Shown here piece by piece: positions 7,294 through 15,444 of a stretch of DNA of 35,362 nucleotides. A model generated the notes under the pieces. It was not told the origin of the DNA. It made no database searches and was given only the letters and a program-made list of their open reading frames with translations. The stretch covers positions 1 through 35,362 of the forward strand of contig SFNQ01000023.1 of assembly GCA_004554165.1 (NCBI GenBank), given 5' to 3'. The DNA comes from Clostridiales bacterium. Its GTDB lineage: Bacteria; Bacillota; Clostridia; Christensenellales; CAG-138. The position numbers and the translations under genes were made by a program. Every line of letters starts with the position of its first letter. Position 1 is the first letter of the stretch.

Positions 7294-7884
7294 TCAACCG
7301 CCGCCCTCCTTTTCTTCACTCCGCGCCCCGTCCCTGACGATGGGCAGCCGCAGCGCGCGACCCGCCTGCTTATAGAGCAAAAAGGTGAGTAGCCCGTTCA
7401 CAGCGACCTTGATGGCGTTGAAGGGAATGATTACCGTGGGCAGCATCGCAAGCACGACCTGCTGCGGCGCGCCGTTAAAGTGCACGGTAAAAATGAGGTT
7501 CAGCGGGATCATCATGAGAATCTGCGCTACGCCGCCTGCAACCATGCCGATGAGCGCGCCGCGCAGCGTGTGAAGGCGGCGATAGATTGCGCCCGCGATG
7601 AGGACGCAGGTTCCCGTTGCGCAAAAATGCATCAGCGCGCCCACCCAGCCGCCGGCAGGCGAAACCAGCACCCATTGCAGCAGGCTCACGGCGAAGGTCA
7701 GCAGCAGGCCCCACAGCGGGCCGAACAGGAAGGTCCCGATCAGGATCGGCACATCCGCCATATCGTATTCGAGATAGCTTGCCGATGGAAAAATCGGAAA
7801 GTGAATCAGGTATACCAGCAGGACGGACAGCGCCGTCAGCAGTCCCAGCTTAACCATGCGGTCGATCGCGTTCTTGTTCCTCAT
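7294..7884 (-). CDS. ribU: ECF transporter substrate-binding subunit, riboflavin (RibU)
   Basis: 196-residue integral membrane S-component of an energy-coupling factor importer, with about six hydrophobic segments beginning at VKLGLLTALSVLLVYL. An acidic EYDMADVP motif lies in the first loop, as in RibU/ECF_trnsprt families. The FMN riboswitch directly upstream assigns riboflavin as the likely substrate. Start ATG 7882-7884 is preceded by GGAGG; the open frame continuing upstream only translates the riboswitch. The energising EcfAA'T module is not in the window, as usual for group II ECF systems. Transcription would be lowered when FMN is abundant. Confidence 0.9.
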   Translation of the reverse strand: MRNKNAIDRMVKLGLLTALSVLLVYLIHFPIFPSASYLEYDMADVPILIGTFLFGPLWGLLLTFAVSLLQWVLVSPAGGWVGALMHFCATGTCVLIAGAIYRRLHTLRGALIGMVAGGVAQILMMIPLNLIFTVHFNGAPQQVVLAMLPTVIIPFNAIKVAVNGLLTFLLYKQAGRALRLPIVRDGARSEEKEGGG

Positions 7885-7923
7885 TTGTTTTCCTCCAGAC
7901 CCGGCGCAGCGCTGCGGAGAGGG

Positions 7924-7967
7924 AAAGCGGCCCGCGCCGGAAAAGTTCTCGCTCCGGGACGGGCCGC
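7924..7967 (-). terminator. Terminator hairpin of the FMN riboswitch expression platform
   Basis: On the minus strand GCGGCCCG (7960-7967) pairs with CGGGCCGC (7927-7934), with an inner CCGGA/TCCGG helix, then TTTCCC. It lies between the aptamer and the ribU ribosome-binding site, the position of an attenuator. The T-tract is short. Confidence 0.65.
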
Positions 7968-7987
7968 AAAAGCATGCAGTGCCTCCG

Positions 7988-8151
7988 CTTCTCTCATCCG
8001 GACTCCGGCCCGCGCGCCGCCTGTTCCCGCAGCACACGCGCCTCACCGTCGGTACCGGAATTGCACCGGTTCGGCCGCGCGCCATCCTCTGAGGTGGCTG
8101 CGCGGTTCGCGGACTTTCACCGCCGGTGGGGAATTGCACCCCGCCCTGAAG
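7988..8151 (-). promoter_or_regulatory. FMN riboswitch (RFN element)
   Basis: Read on the minus strand, the conserved RFN blocks appear in order: CTTCAGGGCGGGGTG, AATTCCCCACCGGCGGTGA, AGTCCGCGAACC, GGTGCAATTCCGGTACCGACGGT and finally GTCCGGATGAGAGAAG. Together these form the P1-P6 multi-stem aptamer. It lies about 100 nt before the ribU start, and the predicted transcription start (about 8152) coincides with its 5' end. It binds FMN and is expected to repress ribU. Confidence 0.97.
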
Positions 8152-8158
8152 CAGTTTT

Positions 8159-8188
8159 ATCATATATCATGCAATATCCTCTTGACAA
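8159..8188 (-). promoter_or_regulatory. ribU promoter, overlapping the perR promoter
   Basis: On the minus strand: -35 TTGTCA (8183-8188), 18-bp spacer, -10 TATGAT (8159-8164). The -35 is the complement of the perR -35 within the near-palindrome CTTGACAAG. Confidence 0.6.
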
Positions 8189-8209
8189 GTCATTTTTTTC
8201 TGCTATACT
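8182..8209 (+). promoter_or_regulatory. perR-rbr promoter with extended -10
   Basis: -35 TTGACA (8182-8187), 16-bp spacer ending TGC, -10 TATACT (8204-8209). Just downstream, an imperfect dyad TAAT...ATTA (about 8215-8232) resembles the ends of Fur/PerR boxes and could be an autoregulatory operator; that part is tentative. Confidence 0.75.
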
Positions 8210-8256
8210 ATCAGTAATGATTCTTGTTATTAAACAAGGGAAAGGAGCAAGCTCTT

Positions 8257-8628
8257 ATGCGCTATTCCTATCAGCGCCAGCGGATTCTGGAAGCGGTTCA
8301 GTCCAGTACGGATCATCCCACGGCGGTTATGGTCTATGACGCGCTCAAGGCATCGCTCCCGAAGCTCTCTCTCGGCACGGTTTATCGCAACCTGAACCAG
8401 CTTGCCGATCTGGGCCGTATTCGGAAAATCCCCCTGCCGGACGGGAGCTGCCGCTTCGACGGCACACTCCATCCCCATTCGCACATTGTTTGTGATACCT
8501 GCGGCGCTGTGGCGGATGTTGTGCTTCCGAATCTGCCGGAGCTGGCGGACTCCGTCGCTGCGCAGACAGGCTATCGCCTGGATTCCTACCAAGTCATTAT
8601 GCATGGGCTATGCCAGGCCTGTTCATAA
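8257..8628 (+). CDS. perR: Fur-family peroxide-type regulator (PerR-like)
   Basis: 123 residues. The N-terminal winged helix includes SLGTVYRNLNQLADLG. The C-terminal dimerisation and metal domain has RFDG, HPHSH (residues 72-76) and paired CxxC motifs C79/C82 and C119/C122 forming the structural zinc site. The RFDG aspartate, the short length and, above all, the rubrerythrin gene 39 bp downstream support a peroxide-sensing PerR rather than an iron-sensing Fur. The start is ATG 8257, with AAAGGAG 9 bases upstream; an earlier in-frame ATG at 8224 lacks a ribosome-binding site. In anaerobic clostridia PerR represses rubrerythrins until peroxide oxidises it. Confidence 0.85.
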   Translation: MRYSYQRQRILEAVQSSTDHPTAVMVYDALKASLPKLSLGTVYRNLNQLADLGRIRKIPLPDGSCRFDGTLHPHSHIVCDTCGAVADVVLPNLPELADSVAAQTGYRLDSYQVIMHGLCQACS

Positions 8629-8667
8629 TAATCTGAAACAAAAAATAATCAACAGGAGGACGTATTC

Positions 8668-9207
8668 ATGGAACTCAAGGGCAGCAAAACCGAAAAAAAT
8701 CTTCTCGCAGCGTTCGCGGGCGAATCCCAGGCGCGCAACAAGTACACCTACTATGCTTCTCAGGCCCGCAAGGACGGCTATGAGCAGATCGCGGCGATTT
8801 TTGAAGAAACCGCCAACAATGAGAAGGAGCATGCCAAGATGTGGTTCAAGGCGCTCCATGGCGACAAGATGCCCGGCACGCTGGAAAACCTGGCGGACGC
8901 TGCTGCCGGTGAGCACTACGAGTGGACCGACATGTACGCCGAGTTTGCAAAGACCGCCGAGGAGGAAGGCTTCACAAAGCTGGCTTACCAGTTCCGCGCG
9001 GTGGGCGAGATTGAGAAGCATCATGAGGAGCGCTACAACAAGCTGAGCAAGAATATTGAGGACCACATCGTCTTCGAGCGCGACGGCAAGGTTTATTGGC
9101 AGTGCCGTAACTGCGGTTACATCTATGAGGGCGAGAAAGCCCCCGGCGTGTGCCCCGTCTGCGCACATCCTCAGTCCTTCTTCGAGATGTGGAAGGTCAA
9201 CTATTGA
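8668..9207 (+). CDS. rbr: Rubrerythrin
   Basis: 179 residues. An N-terminal ferritin-like diiron four-helix domain carries E19 (GESQARNKY), E52 and H55 (NEKEHAKMW) and E114/H118 (EIEKHHEERY). A C-terminal rubredoxin-like FeS4 domain has C146/C149 (CRNCGYIY) and C162/C165 (CPVCAHP). It reduces hydrogen peroxide in the cytoplasm of anaerobes, with electrons delivered through the rubredoxin site. AGGAGG lies 8 bases before the ATG. It is cotranscribed with perR and ends at a strong terminator, so the pair is a compact peroxide-response operon. Confidence 0.97.
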   Translation: MELKGSKTEKNLLAAFAGESQARNKYTYYASQARKDGYEQIAAIFEETANNEKEHAKMWFKALHGDKMPGTLENLADAAAGEHYEWTDMYAEFAKTAEEEGFTKLAYQFRAVGEIEKHHEERYNKLSKNIEDHIVFERDGKVYWQCRNCGYIYEGEKAPGVCPVCAHPQSFFEMWKVNY

Positions 9208-9216
9208 CCGGTATTT

Positions 9217-9250
9217 CAGAAAAGTACCCGGAGGGGTACTTTTCTGTTTA
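9217..9250 (+). terminator. Intrinsic terminator of perR-rbr
   Basis: A perfect 13-bp stem, 9217-9229 with 9234-9246, loop GGAG, then TTTA. It begins 9 bases after the rbr stop. Confidence 0.85.
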
Positions 9251-9272
9251 AAACGACTTCCTTTCTTTTCTA

Positions 9273-9300
9273 TGAGGGCGCCCCGAAAGGGGCGCCCTCA
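9273..9300. repeat. Perfect 12-bp hairpin with GAAA tetraloop
   Basis: TGAGGGCGCCCC (9273-9284), GAAA, then the exact complement (9289-9300). No T-run follows on either strand. The remaining gap up to 9644 is GC-rich and holds only small hairpins (for example GCCCTTG/CAAGGGC at 9423-9439), with no gene I can support and no convincing terminator for the minus-strand gene that ends at 9645. Confidence 0.7.
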
Positions 9301-9644
9301 CTGGCTGCCAATTACGCTGTTGATTTGTTGATTGACAGGATAACCGCTTTTCTCCGGAGGCCCCAACGGAAGGCAATTGGGCAGGCTTCGCTCCCGCAAA
9401 AACGGGGCCTGTTCTGTTGGAAGCCCTTGGGCCAAGGGCCGCAGTCCCTGAACAGCCGGTTTCTGCGGCCTGCGCGCCCCGCCGGAGGAAAGACCGGGGA
9501 TATCTCCCCCCTGCGAGCCTTTCTTCCCTAAAACGCCCGGCACGTTTCGGTCCTGCCCCCAGCCGTATGTTCAAAAGCCCGAAGGGTCTTCCCCCCTGCG
9601 AAAGATTCCGCTTTTCCGGGTCGTTCTACCCTTCCCGGTCTGCC

Positions 9645-11183
9645 TCAGCCCAGATCAGCGTGAACTTTGGTTTTGTAGTAGTAAACGGCGATGATATGAT
9701 TGCTCCAGCCGTTAGCGTTCTCGTCGATATCGTAAAGGTACAGCAGCGCGGGCCGCACGGCCAGAGGCTTGATGGCAACCTCATCCCCCGGGCCGTTCAG
9801 AATGGCAAAACGCGCCTCGTTCTCGGCGCGAAAGGCCGCGGCCTCGCCGCTGGTAAAGGTTCGCACCGCGGCGGCGGAGGCAAGCGGCCGCTCACCGCCC
9901 GCAAGCAGCAGCGCCAGCATCCCCGCCATGAGCAGCCCGTAAAAGAGCATTCCTCCGCGCCGGCAGAGCCGGGACGCCCTCTCCGCCAGCGCCTTTACGC
10001 GCCCTGTTCGATCCGCGCGCCGCGCAAGCCAGCCCAGCAGATAGGCCTCGTTCCCCATCAGCAGCAGCAGGAGCAGCGCAAGGTGCAGGTTATGCAGCCT
10101 CGGCGGGCCGCTGGAACCCAGCGCGTACATGGTCGGCGTATACGCAGAGGCAAAAAGAAGAAAGCTCAGCACGGCCACGACTCCGGGCCAGCGGAAGGCA
10201 AAGCCGCTCCGTTTCGCCAGCCGGAACAGCACCGGCGCAACCAGCAGCAGTCCCACAAGGACCAGCGGCCTGAGATAGGAAAGCAGTCCGCCCGCCGCCG
10301 CCACAATAGAGCGGAGAACGCTCTCCACCGGTGCAAGCCCCTGATTGACCGCTGCGCGCACAGCGTTGCCCGGCGCAAGCGCGCTGAACGCAAAGCCCGC
10401 GGCCAGCAGCAGCACGGGCAGCAGCAGGGAAAGCGCCCCGGCCCATCCCCTGCCCCTGCGCCCCGCTTCTGCCTGTACGGCCTCCCCCTGCCCCAAAGCG
10501 GAGCGGCGACGGCGCAGGAGCGCAAAACACAGCAGCAGCGCGGAGAGCTCCAGACTCAAAAGCGCGCTGGCGTAGTTTCCGCCGCCAAGCGCGACGCCCA
10601 GCAGCGCACACCAGCCGATCCTGAGCGGATGCACCCTTCCAAGGCACAGCCGCAGCATGGAGGCAAGGTAGAGGATCATTGCCGCGTGGAAAAACAGATA
10701 GAAGCTGCCGCCGTTGAACCAGTAGATCCCCTGCGAGAGGCTTGGCATGCACTGGATGGAAAGCAGCAGGAGCATGGAGGTCACGATTCCCCAGTCGTAG
10801 CGGTCGCCTCCCAGCAGATCGTACACCAGCACACGGCAGAGCGCCGCGCTCCCGGCAATCAGCGCGCCGAGGATGAAAAAGGCCGTGAGAAAATACCACT
10901 GCTCGCCGAAGATCCCCGGGTGCAGCGAAAAGAGCCCCACCGCCGCATAGGTCCCCTGCCAGTTCTGGTAGGTGTCCTTGACCTCGCCCACAGCGTATTT
11001 GAGCACCCTGATCAGCGAGCCGGTCTCGACCCAAGCGTGGTGCGTGTACAGGCCATAGGAAAAATCGTCCACCGCCGGATAGCTGTAAAACGACAGCGCA
11101 AGCAGCGGCACAAGGCTCAAAAGCAGTACCGCCAGCAGAACAGTGCAGAGAATTTTTTTGCTGGTATATAATGGATACTTCAT
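9645..11183 (-). CDS. Polytopic membrane protein, DUF6056-like (copy 1)
   Basis: 512 residues, about 11 hydrophobic segments starting at residue 11. The first external loop has the acidic pair in YPAVDDFSYG, then conserved NWQGTYAA and LHPGIFGEQWYFLT. This N-terminal layout (one helix, a loop with DD, many helices) resembles GT-C-fold glycosyltransferases and the DUF6056 family of Firmicutes, but no substrate can be named. It is clearly paralogous to the next gene upstream over its whole length, only 28 bp apart, so the two are probably one operon. GGGAG lies unusually close to the ATG. The base composition is very GC-rich compared with its paralog. Function is unknown; envelope glycan or lipid modification is a guess. 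Confidence 0.75.
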   Translation of the reverse strand: MKYPLYTSKKILCTVLLAVLLLSLVPLLALSFYSYPAVDDFSYGLYTHHAWVETGSLIRVLKYAVGEVKDTYQNWQGTYAAVGLFSLHPGIFGEQWYFLTAFFILGALIAGSAALCRVLVYDLLGGDRYDWGIVTSMLLLLSIQCMPSLSQGIYWFNGGSFYLFFHAAMILYLASMLRLCLGRVHPLRIGWCALLGVALGGGNYASALLSLELSALLLCFALLRRRRSALGQGEAVQAEAGRRGRGWAGALSLLLPVLLLAAGFAFSALAPGNAVRAAVNQGLAPVESVLRSIVAAAGGLLSYLRPLVLVGLLLVAPVLFRLAKRSGFAFRWPGVVAVLSFLLFASAYTPTMYALGSSGPPRLHNLHLALLLLLLMGNEAYLLGWLARRADRTGRVKALAERASRLCRRGGMLFYGLLMAGMLALLLAGGERPLASAAAVRTFTSGEAAAFRAENEARFAILNGPGDEVAIKPLAVRPALLYLYDIDENANGWSNHIIAVYYYKTKVHADLG

Positions 11184-11211
11184 TTCTCCCTGAACGCTTC
11201 CTTCCTTTCTT

Positions 11212-12720
11212 CTATGGTGCTGACTCAGTCACAACGCTGTTCTTGTAATAATATCTGGCAAGCTGATAGTTCCAGACAAATCCGGTGTGATCCTTAATGT
11301 CCAGAATGAAAAGGGTGCTCGGGCGAACCGTCAGTCTGGGAATGACCACATCGCTGCCCGGCCCGTTCAAAATGGCAATTCGTTCTTCCTGCTCCTGTCG
11401 GTAAACGGCCGCTTCGCCGCTTTTTATGGTTTGCCATGCCTGCACTGCGGCGATTGGCGTCTCCCTGTCCAGAACAAGCATCCCCAGAAACAGAGCGGCA
11501 GTAACTGCGCAGAGCGCCACACGATAACCGAACCTGCGCCGGCAATTCTCCCCTGTCCGATTTCGCTGCTGGATGGTGCAGCCGGATTGCTCTCTGCGTT
11601 TTACGGCCCAGCCTATGAGATATCCCTCGTCCAGTATCGCCAGCTGAACAAATAACAGCATGCGCAGGTTTTGCGCACGCGGCGGCCCAACGCTTCCCAT
11701 TGCGTAAAATGTGGGCGTGAACGATGACGCAAACAGGAGAAAACTCGCAAACACCACCAGCAACGGAAATGAAAACCGAAACGGCGCGCTTTCTGCAAGT
11801 CGAAGGAATACCGGTAGCAGCAGAAGCATTGCTGCAAGCAGATAGCCGCTGCCGTAGTCCGCTACAGCGGCAAGCGCAGCCCGTAAGGAGCTGGCAATGC
11901 TCTGTGCCGCGCTCATTGCTCCGGCGGCTTCACTGGTCGCTGCGCGCACAGCGTTGCCCGGCGCGGCTAGGCTCAGGGCAAAACCCGCGGCCAGCAGCAA
12001 CGCGGGCAGCAGCAGAGAAATTCCACTTTTTCTGCTTTTCAAAAAGAAAAGAAAGAGAAGCAGCGCCGTCAGCTCGATGGAGAGCAACGAAGTTAGATAG
12101 TTTGCACCGCCCAGCGCAATCGCCAGAACCGAGCACCAGACGATTCGAGCAGGCTTTGGTCTGATCGCAAGCCGAAGCAGGGAAGCAAGGTAAAGCAGCA
12201 TCAGCGCATGAAAAAAGATATAGTATATGCCGCCGTTAAAAAAGTAAAGGCCCTGCGAAAGGCTCGGCTGCTGCTGAACGCCGAGAAAAATTACAATGCA
12301 GGACAGGATGCCCCAGTTCCATACATCCCCCTGAAGATAGTCCCGGATCAATACCCACAGGAGAACCGCATTTGAAAGGATTATCATGCCAAGCAGAATC
12401 CAGGTCGTCAGACAGTAATACTGTTCTCCGAAAATGCCGGGTTGCAGGGAAAACAAAGCGATTGCCGTATAGGTTCCCTGCCAATTCATATAATTCTCCT
12501 TTACCGCAGACCATGCTTCCTTCAAAACGGAGATCAAAGAGCCCGTTTCTAGGAATTGATGTCTGGGATACAGGCCAAAGAAAAAATCATCGATTTGAGG
12601 AAAGGCATAAAACGACAGCGCAAGCAGCGGCACGAGGCTCAAAAGCAGCAGCCCTGCAAGAAACAGGCAAAGGCCGCGCTTTGTCAAGCAGCGCCGTAAC
12701 GTACCCGAAAGGCTCTTCAT
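11212..12720 (-). CDS. Polytopic membrane protein, DUF6056-like (copy 2)
   Basis: 502 residues, paralog of the adjacent copy. Shared landmarks include LLLLSLVPLLALSFY, PQIDDFFFGLYPRH, ETGSLISVLK, NWQGTYTAIALFSLQPGIFGEQ, SLSQGLYFFNGG and the C-terminal AILNGPG followed by TVRPSTLFILDI. About 11 membrane segments. The DD pair in the first loop is conserved in both copies and is a plausible catalytic or metal site, as in GT-C enzymes. Codon third positions are visibly less GC-rich than in copy 1, suggesting different histories or one transferred copy. It follows leuS by 81 bp on the same strand. GGGAGG precedes the ATG. The function is not known. Confidence 0.75.
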   Translation of the reverse strand: MKSLSGTLRRCLTKRGLCLFLAGLLLLSLVPLLALSFYAFPQIDDFFFGLYPRHQFLETGSLISVLKEAWSAVKENYMNWQGTYTAIALFSLQPGIFGEQYYCLTTWILLGMIILSNAVLLWVLIRDYLQGDVWNWGILSCIVIFLGVQQQPSLSQGLYFFNGGIYYIFFHALMLLYLASLLRLAIRPKPARIVWCSVLAIALGGANYLTSLLSIELTALLLFLFFLKSRKSGISLLLPALLLAAGFALSLAAPGNAVRAATSEAAGAMSAAQSIASSLRAALAAVADYGSGYLLAAMLLLLPVFLRLAESAPFRFSFPLLVVFASFLLFASSFTPTFYAMGSVGPPRAQNLRMLLFVQLAILDEGYLIGWAVKRREQSGCTIQQRNRTGENCRRRFGYRVALCAVTAALFLGMLVLDRETPIAAVQAWQTIKSGEAAVYRQEQEERIAILNGPGSDVVIPRLTVRPSTLFILDIKDHTGFVWNYQLARYYYKNSVVTESAP

Positions 12721-12801
12721 CCCTTCCCTCCCCGAAAGCTCCTCCTGATAAAAGCGGCGGCGTACCGCTTTACTTCGATATGCCGCGCATGCATCCGTTT
12801 T

Positions 12802-15210
12802 TCAGCCCACCACGATATTGACGATATTCTTCACCACGATGACCTTTTTCACCGTTTTCCCCTCAAGGAAGGGCGCGATCTCCTCCGCGGCGAGCGCGGC
12901 CTGTTCCACTGCCGCCTTCTCCATGTCCGCGGGCAGGCTGATGCGCGCGCGCACCTTTCCATTGACCTGCACGCCGTATTCCACGGCCTCCGCGATAAGC
13001 GCGCCCTCATCGTACTGCGGCCAGGCGCTGTGGTGCAGAGGTTCGTAGCCAAGCTGCTCGTTCATCTCCTCGGTGATGTGCGGCGCAAAGGGGTTCAAAA
13101 GCTGCAACAGCGTATGCAGCTCATCCCTTGTGAGACGGCCCTCGGCGTACACGTCGTTGACAAAGCTCATCATGGCCGCGATGGCCGTGTTGAACTTCAT
13201 GCGCTCGATATCCTCCGAGACCTTCCTGATGCAGGCATGCAGGCTCGCGTGCAGCTTCGCGCTCGTAACCCCCTCCCCCTTCACCAGCTCGGCCATGCGC
13301 CATACGCGGTCGAGGAAGCGGCGGCAGCCCTTGGTGCCCTGCTCGTTCCAGGGAATGGGCTGGTCGAACGCGCCCATGAACATGATGTACATGCGGAAGG
13401 AATCCGCGCCGAACTCATTGATATAATCGTCGGGGTTTACGACGTTGCCGCGGGACTTGGACATCTTCTCGCCATTGGCCCCCAGCACCATGCCATGGCT
13501 CGTTCGCTTCTGATAGGGTTCCTCCGTGGGTACGAGTCCGCAATCGTAGAGGAATTTGTACCAGAAGCGCGAGTACAGCAGATGCAGCGTCGTATGCTCC
13601 ATGCCGCCGTTGTACCAGTCCACGGGCATCCAGTAGTCCAGCGCCTCCTTCCCCGCAAAGGCCCCCTTGTTGTGGGCGTCGCAGTAGCGCAGGAAGTACC
13701 AGCTGGAGCCGGCCCAGTTGGGCATGGTATCCGCTTCCCGAATGGCCTCTCCGCCGCACTTTGGGCAGGTGGTATGCAGCCAGTCCTTCGCCCGGGCCAG
13801 ACAGCTGGAACCGTCGTCCGTGGGCGAAAAATCGTCCAGCATGGGCAGCGTCAGCGGAAGCTGATCCTCCGGCAGCGGCACCCAGCCGCACTTGTCGCAG
13901 TGTACCAGCGGGATCGGCTCCCCCCAATAGCGCTGGCGGGAAAACACCCAGTCGCGGAGCTTATAGTTGACCTTCCTCTGGCCGATGCCCTCCTTTTCCA
14001 GATGGGCGATCATCGCCGGAATGGCCTCGCTGACCTCCATGCCGTTGAGAAAGCCCGAGTTCACCATTCTGCCGTGGCTGCACTCGGTATAGGCTTCCTT
14101 TTCAACGTCGCCGCCCGCTACCACCTCCACAATCGGCAGGCCAAACTTCTTTGCAAAGGCATAGTCACGCTCATCGTGAGCAGGCACGGCCATGATCGCG
14201 CCCGTTCCGTAGCCCATGAGCACATAGTCTGAAATCCAGACCGGTATTTCCCCGCCCGTCACCGGGTTGATCGCCATTACGCCCTGCAGCGGAACGCCGG
14301 TCTTTTCCTTTGCAAGTTCGCCCCGCTCAAAGTCGCTCTTCAAGGAGGCCTGCTTCTGGTAGGCGCGCACCGCATCGAGGTTTTCGATGCGATCCGAGAG
14401 TTTTTCGATGATGGGATGCTCGGGAGATACAACCATATAGGTGGCGCCGAACAGCGTATCGCAGCGCGTGGTATAAACGAGCAGACGCTCCTCGCTGTTT
14501 TTGAGCCGGAACCAGACCTCCGCGCCCTCGCTGCGGCCAATCCAGTTGACCTGCTGGGCCTTGATCTTGTCCAGATAATCCACCTTGTCCAGATCGTCAA
14601 TGAGGCGCTGGGCGTACTCGGTAATCTTCAGCATCCACTGGGAGCGCACCATGCGCACGACCTCGCCGCCGCAGCGCTCGCATACGCCGTCCACCACTTC
14701 CTCATTGGCAAGGCCCACCTTGCAGCTCGTACAGAAATTGATGGGAATCTCCGCCTTGTAGGCGAGCCCCTTCTCGTAGAACTTTAAAAAGATCCATTGC
14801 GTCCACTTGTAGTACTCCGGATCTGTGGTGTTCACCTCGCGGGAATAGTCGAAGGAATAGCCCAACCGCTGGAGCTGGCTGCGAAAGCGCGCCACGTTTT
14901 CCTGCGTCACAAGGGACGGATGGATGCCGGTTTTGATGGCATAGTTCTCCGTCGGCAGGCCAAAGGCGTCATAGCCGATCGGAAACAGAACATTATAGCC
15001 CTCCATGCGGCGCTTTCTCGCGATCACGTCCATGGCGGTAAAGGGCCGCGGGTGGCCGACGTGCAGACCCTGGCCCGAAGGATAGGGAAACTCAATCAGG
15101 CCGAAAAACTTTTTCTTTTCGTGTGACTCCTCTGCTTCAAAGCAATGGCTTTCCGCCCACTTCTGCTGCCATTTTTTCTCAATTTTTTCCGCCTCATAGC
15201 GTTCCGGCAT
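12802..15210 (-). CDS. leuS: Leucyl-tRNA synthetase
   Basis: 802-residue class I aminoacyl-tRNA synthetase that charges tRNA-Leu. The catalytic signatures are HVGH (residues 50-53, in YPSGQGLHVGHPRPF) and KMSKS (582-586, in NGEKMSKSRGN). Zinc-finger-like CTSCKVGLANEEV...CERCGGEV and CDKCGW...CPKCGGEA segments are present, as is the CP1 editing domain with TTRCDTLFGATYMVVSPEHP. The C-terminus includes the anticodon-binding domain and a VNGKVRARI segment. The start ATG 15208-15210 has GGGAGG 11 bases upstream and begins at the usual PERYEAEKIEKKWQ. The predicted leader is about 60 nt, too short for a T-box, and no T-box sequence was seen. Confidence 0.97.
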   Translation of the reverse strand: MPERYEAEKIEKKWQQKWAESHCFEAEESHEKKKFFGLIEFPYPSGQGLHVGHPRPFTAMDVIARKRRMEGYNVLFPIGYDAFGLPTENYAIKTGIHPSLVTQENVARFRSQLQRLGYSFDYSREVNTTDPEYYKWTQWIFLKFYEKGLAYKAEIPINFCTSCKVGLANEEVVDGVCERCGGEVVRMVRSQWMLKITEYAQRLIDDLDKVDYLDKIKAQQVNWIGRSEGAEVWFRLKNSEERLLVYTTRCDTLFGATYMVVSPEHPIIEKLSDRIENLDAVRAYQKQASLKSDFERGELAKEKTGVPLQGVMAINPVTGGEIPVWISDYVLMGYGTGAIMAVPAHDERDYAFAKKFGLPIVEVVAGGDVEKEAYTECSHGRMVNSGFLNGMEVSEAIPAMIAHLEKEGIGQRKVNYKLRDWVFSRQRYWGEPIPLVHCDKCGWVPLPEDQLPLTLPMLDDFSPTDDGSSCLARAKDWLHTTCPKCGGEAIREADTMPNWAGSSWYFLRYCDAHNKGAFAGKEALDYWMPVDWYNGGMEHTTLHLLYSRFWYKFLYDCGLVPTEEPYQKRTSHGMVLGANGEKMSKSRGNVVNPDDYINEFGADSFRMYIMFMGAFDQPIPWNEQGTKGCRRFLDRVWRMAELVKGEGVTSAKLHASLHACIRKVSEDIERMKFNTAIAAMMSFVNDVYAEGRLTRDELHTLLQLLNPFAPHITEEMNEQLGYEPLHHSAWPQYDEGALIAEAVEYGVQVNGKVRARISLPADMEKAAVEQAALAAEEIAPFLEGKTVKKVIVVKNIVNIVVG

Positions 15211-15276
15211 AGCTGTGTTATCCTCCCATGCGCCGTCCCCTTTCACAGCAGGGCGGCAATGATACTCGTACCTTAT

Positions 15277-15305
15277 AATCTATTACGCAGCGCGGGTTTT
15301 GTCAA
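15277..15305 (-). promoter_or_regulatory. leuS promoter
   Basis: On the minus strand: -35 TTGACA (15300-15305), 17-bp spacer, -10 TAGATT (15277-15282). The four-way-junction element begins one base upstream of the -35. Confidence 0.65.
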
Positions 15306-15306
15306 T

Positions 15307-15444
15307 GGGCGGCCCCGGGTTCCGTGCCGGAACCGGGCGCGGCGGGCCTGCGCCGGGTTTGCCCCCCTTTTCCCGCGGCGGCCGGGCGCCCCTCCCCGCG
15401 GCCCGCTGCGCCAGCGCGGCCATGTGGCCGCGCCGGGGCCGCCC
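15307..15444. repeat. GC-rich four-way-junction (cloverleaf) element A
   Basis: Closing stem of 12 bp, 15307-15318 (GGGCGGCCCCGG) with 15433-15444. Hairpin 1: GGTTCCG/CGGAACC, loop TGC (15318-15334). Long arm 2: 13 bp, 15336-15348 with 15400-15412, including one G-T pair, enclosing 51 bases. Hairpin 3: CGCGGCCA/TGGCCGCG, loop TG (15415-15432), abutting the closing stem. No gene lies in 15211-15693. Downstream are a small CTCTGT/ACAGAG hairpin (about 15449-15465) and GCGCTCCC/GGGAGCGC (15485-15514). Confidence 0.8.

Noticed and set aside
8217..8256. Leaderless start for a short frame at ATG 8217 after the perR -10
   Set aside because: That ATG is out of frame with perR, and perR itself has a good Shine-Dalgarno sequence before ATG 8257.
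9417..11171. Long plus-strand open frame opposite DUF6056 copy 1
   Set aside because: It is the antisense shadow of a GC-rich membrane protein gene; its translation is Gln/Arg/His-rich low complexity.
15211..15300. T-box leader for leuS
   Set aside because: The predicted leader is only about 60 nt and lacks the T-box sequence and specifier stem.
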